Shown piece after piece: positions 1 through 12,800 of a DNA stretch of 64,000 nt. Source of the DNA: Haliclystus octoradiatus (taxonomy: Eukaryota > Cnidaria > Staurozoa > Stauromedusae > Haliclystidae); assembly GCA_916610825.1 (NCBI GenBank), contig OU744451.1:9484989-9548988 (forward strand), given 5' to 3'. Every line of letters begins with the position of its first letter. Position 1 is the stretch's first letter. Both the position numbers and the translations under genes were made by a program. Under the pieces are notes generated by a model. That model searched no databases. It saw only the letters and a program-made list of their open reading frames with translations, and was not told the DNA's origin.

Positions 1-493
1 GTAAAAGGTAAAATATTTGATAGGCTACAATGCAGAACCTTCCCATAATGTTCTATTACACATCACATTGTCTAGATTTGTTTTGTAAAAATAGAGGTTG
101 GAGTTCAATAGATGTGGCTTATCTACTCCTGATCAAGTTTTGCACAAGTAGGATTTTTTAGACAACATTTTTAGACAACAGTTCAATCTTTTTGTCATCT
201 ATTCTAAATACTAAAGATTGCATCACTTAAAGGCATATGATATAATTAATAATACAGCCAATATTGCATAATACGTTATTGTTGAAATCCTGGAAAAATA
301 AAAATACCGCTTGATGAGATTAATGTGATACACAAATTTGAACTGTAAAGAACACCAACTATAAATATAATAAAATCTAACATTTTCAGAATAATCTCAT
401 AAATTGAAAATCCTGGCATCCATATCTCCAGAACTAGATAATGACTGCTGTCAGAAGTTTAATGATTGTTGAATTGTTTTGTTGCTGCTTCAG
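1..493 (+). other. intron sequence upstream of the first visible CHAF1B exon
   Basis: No coding exon, RNA gene or clear repeat was found here. The stretch ends in a splice acceptor (TTCAG) directly before the exon at 494, so it is most simply the 3' part of a CHAF1B intron. Confidence 0.6.
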
Positions 494-3400
494 GTCAAAA
501 ACTATCGATTATGAATGATCATCATCATTACATACAAGGCGTGACATGGGATCCTAAGGGGCAGCTGGTCGCAACTCATTCCAGTGACAGGTATGCAATT
601 AACAGCAACACATGTTCAAATCATTATGGGACCACCCCTGCAAATAACATTTTCATGAACATTTTGTGCTTCTCCATGAACTTATTATGAATTGCCACAA
701 TAAGTCCACGAACATGTTCACGAAAATTGGTCCATTTAACGTTCATGAACAGTTCATGAATTGTTTTTCATGATCTGTTTTTCATGAAATTGCTTATCAA
801 TATATATCTTGAGTTACATGTTCCAGTGCATGTTCAATGCCACACGTCTCTATTATGAATTCTGCATCAAATAAACAAATTTGCTTACTTTCAGGTCATG
901 TAAGATTTACAACACATCAACATATCATTGTTTACAAACAATACACAAAACTCGTGTTTTTAGAAAATTGGAAGCAGATGTAAGTTGCAAATTGCTATTT
1001 TCAATTTCAAAAGGATTTCGAACTTTAATCCTTAATACTTTTGATTTTGCTTATAAACATATCTCGATAGAGAATTGAAAAATATTGATAATGGTAACTA
1101 TGACTACTCGCATTAAACACCAATTTAACCTAATAATTCTTTCACAGGAACAGCCAAAGCAGTTCAAACTTTTCCTTGATGAAACAATGCAGTCATTCTT
1201 TAGACGATGTTCGTTTTCACCAGATGGATCATTACTTGTTCTTCCAGGTATACACTTCAATCATTATGATAGTTCATGTCATCATATCTTCAAATAGAAT
1301 AGTGTCAAGAATTCGTATTCACGTTGTATCCAATGGCCTATGAAATCGAAATTATTGGATCCTGGGTTCATAAAAAGCTAAGCTAGATTACTAATTCGGT
1401 GATTTTGTTTTCAAAATTTGCAATGGGATTTCTATTTTAATTTGACTTTGAGTTTTGAGTAAAATTTCTTGATTCTAAAGCTTATCAGCCTGATCGGTAT
1501 CGATCTTCTTTTTTTTCCGGAGGAGCTACATATCTCTAAAGAAATAATAAAGCAAAGATGAGATTCTGCCAGAAATCAAAAATGGTTAACAGATCATGCT
1601 ATGGCTATAGAATAACCTCCATGGACTGAATCTAAGTCAATATACATTTTGCGTTGTGAAGTAATGATTCAAAGGAGCTTTAAATGCCAAATGACCAAGC
1701 CAAAATTTATGCAATGAAAATTTTAATGAAAAAATTTAAGTAGAACTACTTCCAGTACTTCTGATGGATATAAATGAATAACTGTCATTTAACATCTACT
1801 TTTATTATTAGGTGGAATCTATGAAGCAGGAGGAAAAGTGCACAAAACGACTTATGTGTACGTCAGAGGGCATTACTCAAGGTATGAATGTTAACGTAAC
1901 TCAAGCAAACATCATTTCATAAAGTTCATGGTGCAGTTTAATTGGTGCTCAGATTTGTAGGAAATTAGAAAAATAATTAATTAACTAAATAATAATATAT
2001 ACAACAACTGTTGAAAACATACTGTCAATCAAAGATGGATTGGAGAACAATTTCACTGTTATAAATTGTAATTGACAATCAGACGCCTATGAAGTCACAG
2101 CATTTTTCTGCAGTGTAACTTAGTAAAGATTGGTAATGAGAATTTTTAACATAAAACACTAGAATTAAAATAATTGAATATGTCCCTCCAGTGAGGCAAT
2201 ACTGTAAAAAACACTACCACTGTACATGTAGCAATACAATATAATGGGAACTAGGATAGTGTAACTCAAATTTGCATTTTGAGGAGTTTTAAAATGGTCA
2301 TAATAGAGTGATGATATCATCATTACGTAAATAATCCAACTCAACTGTAATTAACATCTTCAAACATTGATAATTCTACGTCTCCAGCCGATATCAATAA
2401 CACAGACATGAAATAGTTTCTGGAAAAAGCTGATATCCTCATTTTCTATCATCTTTGTTCTCGTTATATTAGATCTTGACTGTCACCGTAGACTCAATGA
2501 AGATTCATATGCAGCAGCTCAGATATCAACTTATAATCAACATTTCCCCAACTTATTTACAAAAACGCAAAACATCTTCTGGATAGCATAATCATTGTAA
2601 ATTTCCATTTCAGACCAGCTATTCATCTGCCATCACTAAAGAAACCTTCAATTGCAGTTAAATTTTGTCCTGTTATATTTGATCTAGTGGACAAAGAAAC
2701 TGAAGATAAAAAATCACTGTTCAAGTAAGTTTCTTTAGCATTTATCATTTTACAACAAACCACATAGGCTGGTGACTTTTTTCACTGTAGGGCTGAACTG
2801 ATTGGTTAGTATGTGTGAGTTTGATGGCCGGATGCTCTTCCTGGCGCCAACCAATACTGCTCTTGCCAGGTACTGAGCCAAGACCCTGCTGGCCAAGGTT
2901 CAACACCCTAACCACTACACTAAGGATGTACATTCTTGATAGATCAAACTGCAGAGTACGGTTTGCTAAGAAAGGCAAATTCATCTGAGCTCAAAGTTTG
3001 CTTCTAAAAGCATGCAAAGTATATAATATAGATTGGTTGCATCTGTGACACCTTGTTTCTTCGTGTTGCCCTCAAGATATTGTTGAAAGCCACTGCAGAC
3101 TGATTGGACGACTGTGCAACATCGCACAAGCTACTGTGCATATCAACCATTTATATATAAACAGTGTTATCAACTCACAAGACAACAGCTATTATTTCAT
3201 TATTTTATTTATATTGTTGTGTTTTGTGAATAGGTTACCTTATAGAATGGTTTTCGCAGTTGCAACATTAGACTCAGTAACATTATATGATACACAACAT
3301 CTACAGCCTTTTGGTCATGTTTCAAATATCCATTACGCATCAATAACAGATTTAGCTTGGTGAGTATGAAGGGGATATCATTTTGGTCATTGCACAACTA

Positions 3401-6400
3401 TCAAAGTATTCTTTCAAAATGTGTTAAGATGTTAATTTTCTTAAGTTAAAGTTTATGTTAATTTATTTGAAAGTGTTCAATGTTGCATTTGATAAGATAA
3501 AAGGAATGCATCTTTCATTAAAGCCTTCACATGAGTAAAGAATTCATAGTTTCAACAAAATTATTTGTTTCGAACTTTTCAAACATGTTTGATCATCCAT
3601 GCTTAAAGTTGTCGTTTTTTAACTAGGTACAAATTAGAAATTTCTATTTTATAAATCAAATATTAAGGACTTTATGTGTTTATTATACCGGTAAGACACA
3701 TGAAAAGTGCCAGAAAATTTCAAAGCCACAAACATGGCCTAGCCCTTGCAAAAACAGTTCTGGAATTCATGAAAAGCTCATGAACAGTTCATAAAAATTG
3801 GGGCCATTAAACGTTCATGAACTGTTCATGAACTCTTGAACTGTTTTTCACAGGGGAACTCATCAAATTTTATGATTCTGTTAACTCTGCTGATGTTAAC
3901 TTTTAAATTTATGTTAAAACAGGTCTTCAGATGGTAAAATGCTTGTTGTATCCTCAATGGATGGTTACTGTTCGTTTCTTGTTTTTGATATGGAGCAACT
4001 TGGTGAAGAATCATCTATTAAACCATTAGAAATGAAAACACCAGAACGGTCTGAAAAATCTTTAACACCAGAAAAATCAATTCATCCACCAAAAGGTATT
4101 ATATATTGCTTAATTTGGTTGTTTTACTTGGTGGATTTACCAAAGTTTTACAGTGCGTAGTGCAAATTGTGCATCAACCAACTTTCAAAATTCTATCTGA
4201 TTCTGCACAATTCCTAAAAAATTGAACTGTGTAGATACAATGATAAATAAAAAATTTATCGCAAAAAATCTTGGCCTAAGAAAAACGTTACCATCATCAA
4301 GTACAGTTTCAAAGTTGAATCACTGTTTTATTGTGTATTGTATCTAAAAAGCTTGTGATAGATACTGATTGATTCTAGATCATTTCCAAACCCATAACAT
4401 AACCAGTTAAAAAAGGTCACTTTCTAGGTAAGAGATTTGACGGTAATGCTGTCATGGCACATATGAATTGATCCCAACTTTTAATACAGTGTAACCCGCT
4501 CAAGTGTAAGTCAAAATTTCAACGGATTTCATTGCAGTTATCCGAATTTGTTTAACAAAGCCATGACAAAAAATAGCCAACAGAGTTTTAAAGCCAGGCT
4601 GCATATAAGCGGGATTTTACTTATCCGAATTAATGGCATTTCCAAAAGTTGCTATTAAGCTGGTTGAAAGATGATTGCTTGTGTTAACATAACATACAGT
4701 AGGAACTGATATTCCTGGTGAGATTTGGTATCTTATAAATAATTTGCTATAACCGTACACATACTTTCTAAAAGTTCGCCAAGTGTGCCTTCAACCTCCC
4801 ACCAACCAAGCACATAGGCCAAATTATTGTGATGTTAAGGATCCGAGATAAAGGGTTTAATTGTAGTAAAATGAAATTTTACCAAGGTCAAACACTATCT
4901 TTGAATCCCACTGCAAGCTCTCCTGCTAAATGGCACAAAGTCTTCTTATAGATACCAATCTGCCTTAGTATTGAATTGAGCACATGTAACAGCATGACCC
5001 TGTCAGTTCCTTATTCCTAGGACCCTAGATTAAGCTAGTTATCAGTGCAGTTCAGAACGATACTGTTCTTTCTTTGCTTCAACGCACCGCTGAATGGTTG
5101 AGGAAAGTCAATGAGGGTTTATGCTTATTGAATGGCTTGTTTGATCTGTGACTGCATGTATGCCTATGATGTGTTATGTCAAAGCCTTTCATCTAAACAA
5201 ATGATGTCAAGTTTGTATATGCACACCATTTGTTATGTTGTTGCTTTTGTATTTTTTGACGCGGTTGATTTATGTGCTGCTGATATTTTATGCTCATTGT
5301 TTACTTTCCCCTCCCTACCCATCCCTTTGTTGGTTGATAAGGTAAGTATAACTAGGAATTCAACTGACTTAGCAGTGCGACTGGAGCTTGGTTGGTGGCG
5401 TCAGGTCTGCTATTGCTCAACTAGCTATTGTATTTTGCTGCCAACCTCCCACCAACCAAACACCTAGGCCAAATTATTGTGATGTTAAGGATTCAAGATA
5501 AAGGGTTTAATATGGTAACCTCCATGAAAGAATTGAATTAAATGTTACATGTTTAATCTAAATCTCTGTCACCCTTGAAAACGTTTCGTTGCCTTCCTAG
5601 ACGCCATGGCTTCTGAAACTAACAATCAAAGTGCAGTTTCAAAATCTCCACCTAGTCAAGTCCAATCACCAAAACCAACAAACACACCAAAGGCTCATAA
5701 TACATTGGATAAATTTTTCACACCATCACGAAAACGCAAAGCCGATGAGACTAGTCCAGTATCAAGCAGAGAAAACATTCCAGGTACCGGTAAGAAAAAA
5801 TATATCTTGGAGAAATCTCTCTCTACTAAAGCCCCGGGCAAACGACGGCAACATTTGCGCGACAAATCGGTTTTTTGTCTGCCGTGTGTTTTCGTGTTTT
5901 GAATCAGTCTTTTCAGGAGCGGCTAAACAACAAGAATTTTCTCAAGACTTTTCTAGAACAACTCAGATTGAGCTTAAAAAGAAGCCACGGAGAAGCAACA
6001 GCATCGAAAAAGGTCGATACATTTCGAACAAAATGGTTCGAAAAGAATAACGACGACGTTCGATAACAAAAAAATCCTTGGAAAGACTTAGAAAATGTTT
6101 GATGGCCATCAAACACGATGCGACAAATAAAATACACGATGCAACACGTCAGACAAAATCGGAAGAGTGGCTAAACGACAAGGACTTTCGAAGGATTTAA
6201 AAGTCGCGCAAATGTTGCCGTCGTTTGCCCAGGGCTTAAGGGATATTTTTTATGACCTAGCTTATCAGGAATTTGTGTTAATAGGTAGACCAACAGTATC
6301 ATTTATCAACAGTATAAACCCTGAATAAAATTCAAACATATTATCATGCTCTACTGTATGTCACTATGCGTACTTTCTAATTTTCTAGCTTTCAGTTAGC

Positions 6401-7595
6401 CTGCGCTTACACCCAAATCTTTTTTTAAGTTAGTAGGGTCTGCGTAATGCCGACAGAAAGATTGAGCTGGACTGAACTGGGGAAGTGGCTGAAACGTGAG
6501 AAAACCGTTGTTGCCATAGTTCATCAGCCAATCACTACCGAGTTCTGCCAAAATGGAACCAGATTGTGATTGGATGATGAAAAATATACAAACAATGGCT
6601 TCTCACATTTCTACCATTCCTCGACTCAGCCCAGCTCAATCTTTCTGTTGCATTCTGTCGGCATTATGGAGACCCTACTAACCCTCCAAAAATGGATCTG
6701 CACGCAGGCTCTAGCTTTCAGTTGATTATAGAATAGAGCATCATCATAATGGAACAAAATGCTTATTATAGCGCATCACATTATCTCGTGCAAGCGTGAT
6801 ATCATTTTGAAAACAATAAATACTATTGTAATGACGTTTAAATGAAAGAGATCTGCTCTTGAGAACAAGTTATACAAATAAATGCTGACTACTTTGATAT
6901 TTTGTTCAGGTACTAACACATCTGCAGCGTCTCCAGATTGTATCATCACAATTCAAACACCTTCAAAGAAAGATTTTACTAGTCATGTCATTGGTAGCTT
7001 ACCAAAACAGAACCAAATTCCTTCATTAAAAAATATTTCTAACAATGCTATACCAAAACCACAAATAAATGTATCAACCGTATCAAATGTGACAAATGAA
7101 GAAACTAAAAGCGCTACCGGTAAATCGGAACAACCCAGACGTATTCAATTAACAACATTATGTCAAAAGTCACCACGACGGGTCCCATTGATAACATTAA
7201 GTTCAAAACCATCATTAACTGATGTTAGTATTGAAGCAAATACACCAACGATAGGGTTTGATACACCCACTGTTACACCAAACCAAGCTGTACAAGGAAG
7301 CTCAAAGTTAATTACATCTATTACTAAAGAAGATTCCATTACAATTGATGATAATCAATTACAAGAACAATCAAAAACATCTAACAAAACAATCTGTGAA
7401 ACCAAGCAAGATTATCAAACCGCTATAGCCCCACCACCAAGGAGAGTATCATTTATAACATTACCATCTCCTAAGAAGAATATATCGCCAACAAAGCAAA
7501 CAATTAGTTTATCAGATGATATGCAAACTTCATCATCAAACGTGAAATCTGACAAGCCAACAGATCAATATGTCCCAACAATAATTATTGATTAG
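494..7595 (+). CDS. CHAF1B: CAF-1 subunit B (p60), 3' part of the gene, nine exons
   Basis: WD40 subunit of chromatin assembly factor 1, which deposits H3-H4 on newly replicated DNA together with p150, RbAp48 and ASF1 in the nucleus. Exons read by hand: 494-590, 895-979, 1148-1247, 1812-1881, 2614-2724, 3234-3359, 3923-4095, 5601-5789, 6910-7595; all introns are GT-AG and the phases join into one open frame of about 545 codons. Diagnostic stretches are [55 protein letters not shown] and [13 protein letters not shown], which match the p60 propeller. The unstructured tail holds three (P)RR[IV]-x-[LF]-x-TL motifs (about 7126-7461) like the B-domain motifs that bind ASF1 in this family. The start codon and roughly 150 N-terminal residues lie left of the window. 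An ATTAAA at 7695 could serve as polyadenylation signal. A strong alternative donor at 5784 would remove two codons. Confidence 0.93.
2800..2925 (-). repeat. SINE-like dispersed repeat, copy 1
   Basis: On the minus strand it reads GTTAGGGTGTTGAACC...GGCGCCAGGAAGAGCATCCGGCC, resembling a tRNA-derived head followed by a conserved body. A second copy with the same block, TTGGCGTCAGGAAGGCATCTGGCC, lies at 28490-28600. Lies in a CHAF1B intron. The class is inferred from the look of the sequence only. Confidence 0.4.
3765..3857. repeat. GTTCATGAAC-rich palindromic repeat
   Basis: Iterated GTTCATGAAC-like words ending in TTTTTCACAGGGGAA. The same family is seen at about 650-790, 8145-8300, 24065-24195, 36974-37198, 39720-39780, 43835-44050, 44410-44505 and 52370-52510. 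It lies just upstream of the CHAF1B exon at 3923. Confidence 0.6.
4788..4870 (+). repeat. direct repeat copy A (CCCACCAACCAA type)
   Basis: About 80 bp from CAACCTCCCACCAACCAA to the AAAGGGTTTAAT block recurs almost unchanged at 5441-5517 in the same CHAF1B intron. Identity unknown; the second copy is preceded by GGTTGGTGGCGTCAGG, which hints at a SINE-like unit. Confidence 0.5.
5441..5517 (+). repeat. direct repeat copy B (CCCACCAACCAA type)
   Basis: Partner of the copy at 4788-4870, about 650 bp downstream in the same intron and only about 85 bp before the exon at 5601. Confidence 0.5.
5830..6236. mobile_element. MITE with TAA target duplication (Harbinger-type size)
   Basis: Terminal inverted repeats AGCCC[CT]GGGCAAACGACGG... 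of more than 30 bp pair between 5830 and 6236. The trinucleotide TAA flanks both ends (5827-5829 and 6237-6239). A 3-bp TWA duplication is characteristic of PIF/Harbinger elements. It sits in the last CHAF1B intron, 41 bp after the donor; open frames inside it are by-products of the repeat and show no transposase motif. Confidence 0.75.
6398..6710. mobile_element. MITE with AGCCTGCG ends and a 13-bp direct repeat
   Basis: Ends AGCCTGCG...CGCAGGCT, with inner inverted blocks (GTAGGGTCT..ATGCCGACAGAAAG and its complement). The flanks carry an exact 13-bp direct repeat CTAGCTTTCAGTT at 6385-6397 and 6711-6723, which reads as the target-site duplication. A second element with the same ends is at 12540-12867. 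Confidence 0.7.
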
Positions 7596-8645
7596 AAGAT
7601 AATTAATTATTACATTCAACTTGTATGTCTATAGAGGAACAAATAATGTACTACCTCTGATTACTTACATATATATATATATACATATTCTTTGATTAAA
7701 TTTGGTAATTTTGTAATTTTGTGACTTGATAAATGTCACTATTTATTAAAGTAGTCAAAAAATAATAAGCCGAATAATACATTCAAACATCGATATCTCG
7801 GTCATCTGTTATCGGATCAGCTTCAAACTTTGACCAATCAATTATTTTAGTTACTTTACATCACAATTAATTATTTAATTGAAGGCTATTTTTTTCATAC
7901 AAATCACCCATGATCCAAATTTGCCAAATAAACATATTGTAATCCCACATGCATAATACATTCTCTAATCTCAAGATTAACAAGAGATCCAATTTGGTAA
8001 AACAGAGTACAATTATGTGTTGAATCAGAACAAAGCAAACTTGTAGTGATGCTTCCTTCCATGTTACCCAACATTTGGTAGCCAGTCGGAATCATTAAAG
8101 GGATCATACATGGACGAGGTCTGCCAATATAAGTATGTTACCCCTGTGAAAAACAGTTTGTGAGTTCTTGAACGGATAATGGACACTAAATGGCTCAATT
8201 TCATAAACCTGTTCGCAAACTTTTTATAGCAAGACCTATTCATAAAAACTTTATGAATAAGCAATAAACAGTTTGTGAACTCATGAACTGTTTTTGGCAT
8301 GAGTGCTTATGATTTCTCTGGGTCATTCAAGCTGAATGTGAGCATTGATCATACTCAATTAATTTGAACCCAAATATGATCCGTTTTCTGAATTTTACAT
8401 TTAAAATTTGAGAAAATATAACACCTTTATAAATATTCTCAGTTTACATTTGAAATTATTTGAACATGATTCAATTATCTTGAACATGAATAAATATTTA
8501 AAAATGTCGACATTGATTGAATTTTAAGTCTTATTTTTTGAGTACTTCACTACGTACGTTGAGTGCGTTATTTTTTTATTAAAGCCATGTGGGTGATATA
8601 TTATGTTTATAAAGTAATAGTATATACATAGTTTTCTTTAGCGAC
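7596..8645. other. intergenic, CHAF1B 3' side
   Basis: Holds the presumed 3' untranslated region of CHAF1B (ATTAAA at 7695-7700, a short TA run near 7668-7684) and one GTTCATGAAC-family repeat around 8145-8300. No coding exon or RNA gene was recognised. Confidence 0.5.
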
Positions 8646-9361
8646 GCTTGAACAGTAGGCTTGACAATTAACACGATTAAGACGAAATGTATTGCTCTAG
8701 GCAGAAAACAGGCACACCTTGCTACATCAAATGGTGACATGGAACGTGTAGATCAGTACACGTACCTAGGTTCTGCACTTCCATCTTCTTCAGATGATTT
8801 AACCCAATGTAGAGCCCAGGCTTGGGCAGCCATTAGAGGTCTAAATAAATTCTGGGCGTCCAATGTCAACACTGACGTTAAGTTACGACTGTTCAGACAC
8901 ACAATAGAACCTGTTCTATTATATGCATCTGAAACGTTGGTTCTATCAACCTCACTATTGACCCGACTTGACTCAGCTTATGATGCCATGCTTCCGCATG
9001 CTTTAGGAGTACATTGGCCCAACTTACTGTCTACTGCTAAACTTAGGAATCCTTCCCCTTCTGCCTCTACTATTGCTCACCAACGCCAGATGTCTTTTTT
9101 AGGTCACATCGAAAGATCAAAAACATATGCCCCTCAACCGCTGCATGACATCCTTCACGGGCAATCGAAGGAGATGTTTCGACGGGGCAATGGGAAAGTA
9201 GTATCTTTTCATAATGCTTGTATCGTGAATTGTCGTATTTACAAGTTTCTTTGTCAGCTATGTCTGACCGTGATTTGTGGCGTTCTTTGTAGCAAATATG
9301 TAAGGCGTAAGAGGGACGGCACATTCCTATAATGTGACTGTCTATACTACTACTACTACTA
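8646..9361 (+). mobile_element. 5'-truncated non-LTR retrotransposon (LINE) copy
   Basis: An open frame from about 8659 to 9332 reads as the C-terminal part of a LINE reverse transcriptase: GLTINTIKTKC (thumb-side motif), DQYTYLGSALPSS, LRLFRHTIEPVLLYASETL and a terminal GH-E-R-containing region. The copy ends in a (TAC)n tail and is flanked by the exact 10-bp direct repeat CTTTAGCGAC (8636-8645 and 9362-9371), the signature of target-primed insertion. The catalytic YxDD region is missing, so the copy cannot encode an active enzyme. The short-repeat tail suggests an RTE-like clade, which is inference. The intact frame suggests a young insertion. Confidence 0.85.
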
Positions 9362-9371
9362 CTTTAGCGAC

Positions 9372-9812
9372 ACAATATTCTTCTTTAGAATAATAGAATA
9401 ATTTGCCAAACTAGTTTCAACAATAGAAATAATCAAAGGTTTCAACTGTAGGCATACCGATTTCATATTTCCATTAACAAAAATATAAAATGTTCAATCA
9501 ACCAATCGTGACCACTAGCGAGTTGATTCTATTATTTCAAAACGTTTATATAATACACAGCATTACCCACACCAGTTAAATAGGATATAAATGTCACATT
9601 CATCGTTTGTCTATATACAGTATATTGCTATATTTTCTATAGTCCTTAATAACATCATCACCCACTCATAATCAAATAAATACAATAAATGATAGCTGCT
9701 GTCAAATAGATAAGTACAGTACAATATAAAATAAAATTCCAATGAGAGTACATTCATAATATTTACAAAATTTGATGGCATAGAAAATGTTTTACCTTTG
9801 ATGAAAATTGTT
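9372..9812. other. intergenic, BUD13 3' side
   Basis: AT-rich sequence between the LINE copy and the BUD13 stop codon. It must contain the BUD13 3' untranslated region, but I see no clear signal or repeat in it. Confidence 0.4.
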
Positions 9813-12800
9813 CTACATGTCTTCTACACTCCATTTATATGCGTCTTCTGCTAATGATTTCTTACCAGCAAGCATTGTGAAACGTTTCTTTTCAAAACCG
9901 TTGGATCTATCAACGCCATCCCATCGATATCCCGGAAAAATATTAAACCTATTTGGTGGAGGCGGGGGTCCTTTGTATCGAGGTTTTTCTGTAAAACAGA
10001 CAAAAATATCATCAAATACTTACTATGTGTAAGATACTCTTTACCCATCAAAGGCTTTGGCCTTCTGCAATTTCTTCTGGGTGGTTTTGTTGAGGTTTGG
10101 CATATAATCAAGAATATATCAACTTTCTTATGATTTTGCTCAAACCTTCAGTGATACAGGATTCCTATTATTCGAAACCTGACCCTGAATTATAATTTTT
10201 GCTTCCACATTTTTTGAGTTGATTACATTAGACCGAGCGCCACAGAACTAAAATGGCAGGTTTCTCCGGGCAACTTGAAAACCACATAACGTGTTCATAA
10301 AGATATGCTGAACAATTCCCTATTTCTTGTTTCAATTAAATTTTATTGTGAACCCTTCAAAAATCCAATTTATATTTCATGATTCACGGTCAAAGCCTTC
10401 TTATCGTTTTGAGAAAACGCTGCATGTGAGCTACATGGTCAGTGATTCTTTTGTTCTCCCATGATTTTGCGAATCCATAGAAGCATGCATGACGAAAACA
10501 CAGTGTATGAATTAAGAGGGCTCTGACCGTGAAATGATTTACAAATCCGTTGTTGGTGAGCTCTACAATAAAATTTGACTAAAACAAGAAACGGGAAAGT
10601 ATTTACCGGTATGGTATTTTTAAGAACATTTTGTGTACATTTCAAGTTGCACGGAGAAACCTGCCGGTTTAGATATGTGGTGCTTGGTCTACATTATGCA
10701 AATGGTTTCACAGTTCTTATTTAGAGGTTATTGTCCATCAATTGTCATAATCAGATACAAACTTCACTTTCCCATTGATGTTTCATAGAAAAGTCTTCCT
10801 CTGGTTGTAAAAACTTGAATACAGCTATTACCTCTCCTTGCTTCTGAATTTGTGCTAGCTTACCAGGAATCTCAGTCCCGAAATCCCCCATTTTATCACA
10901 TCTTGCCGTGAATCACAAAATTTATCTTGATATACAATCTTTATTTGTTTGAAATTGATGATAATTATACACTTGAATATTCCAGAAAGCTATGAGGTGT
11001 CATGATATGATAACATATCTGAAAAATGTTTGTCTCCATGAGGTATTTTGCATGCTTCTTTTAATAACATTACCATTCAGATCAACAACATTGCAATTAT
11101 CAGTTGACTTTTTGACGAATTACTTCAACATTAGATTCAGTATAAATCCAGGTTTACATGAGGATAATTGTTTTGTGTTGTCAGAAGCTTGTACTCCTGA
11201 TAACTAAAACACATACAGTGAAACCTGTATTTAACGGCCTGCAACGAGAGGTAGATAAACTGACCAATATAGACAGGTGGCCTTTATATACAGGTTTCAT
11301 TCAATAGAAAATATTATTTTAGATATTGCAAGAGTGACCACTATAGACAGGTGGCCACTGTATAGCGGTGACCGTTATAACAGGTTTGACTGTTCCACTA
11401 AAAGATGTAGCCAGGCTCCGACAAAATATTTAGCCTTCTGGAATCCTAGAGGCATTTCAAAATTTTCTTCTAAATTTTTTTGTCGAGGTGAATTTGCTGT
11501 AAACATTTCAGAATCTAGGTTTCCAGGATTTCTACTTTTGTCGGACCCTGGGTGTATCCTCACCTTTCTTTTTTGAATTAGTTGATGCCTTCTTTGAGAT
11601 ATAAGCTAACATTGGATCCTCTGATCTTAATTGATTCTTTAATAAATTATCTAAATCTTTATCATCTTGATAGCGCGCTAATGGTTTTGACATTTCATGT
11701 AAATTTCCTTCAATTTGCTGTTTTCTTTCTTTGGTTTGAGCTACCCTGAAATAAAAACAAAAATGGATTATCACCAACAAGTTGTAAAATGTATCTGCAA
11801 GTTAAACAAGATAAGAAATAATCAACTAAAATTTCAACTGGGTGAATGTTCAGCCTTCGGTATGTGCTTTTGATTAAATTGAACACTGAAACGCTGTCTG
11901 ACAAAAGGCTTTATCTCACAGTATTTAATAGCAAAGTAATTGAAAACAGGCAGCTTTGACTTCAATTTAATTGACTTGGTTTGATTTATTTTGTTCATAA
12001 AATATATTTAATTAAGAAAAAGAAAATATTTTATAAAAGCCATTTTAGGTTACAATAAATAACACTAACATATACAAAATGGACCAGGGAAACATCTACA
12101 AAATGAATTTAAATTTACTTGATGGAGAGGGAAATAAATACATTCAATATATTCGGCACAAGACGTCATGTTTAGACAGAGAATTCCATACAGATATAAT
12201 TCTATCGAAAAACATTTTGAAACCTCACAATTATTTTTTGCAACATATATCTTGATTTTAGTTTGTTGAATACTATGGTTCCTAGAGGGATTTCTTGATG
12301 AGTACTCAGTGAATATCAGGTTGAAAATGAGTTTGCTGAATTAACATAAAATTGATTAGGCTATATGATTGATAAGCAAACAGGCAAACATTTCTATCTG
12401 GATTGAATTGATCGAAAACGATCAGTTGAACGGGATTAGGATTACAATCTAGATAAGATATGCTAGTCCTGTCTATACACAGGGTCCAACAGAAGTGGGG
12501 ATCTTGGGATCCTAGATTCCGGAAGGCTAGAGCAAACTTAGCCTGCGTACCAGCCCCAAGGTGTTTCTGAAACCATAGAGTCCTGTGAACTAATGTGTGA
12601 TTTTCAGCCCATCAAAATAGTGCCTGATATAAATTTGATAAATTATTCACACACCAATTCACACACTGTCACAAAACATCAATTGTCATAAAATTACAAC
12701 TCTTCTTCAAACACGTCACAGCTATCAGACACGACAATATCTTAATGATAATATGACGTAATGCATAAATTATATCCCAAACTCATGGGAACCTGTTGGG

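Noticed and set aside
5132..5467. 111-codon Cys-rich frame
   Set aside because: Lies inside a CHAF1B intron and overlaps a dispersed repeat; no family motif.
5631..6066. Overlapping frames of up to 139 codons
   Set aside because: They run from the real CHAF1B exon in the wrong frame into the MITE at 5830-6236.
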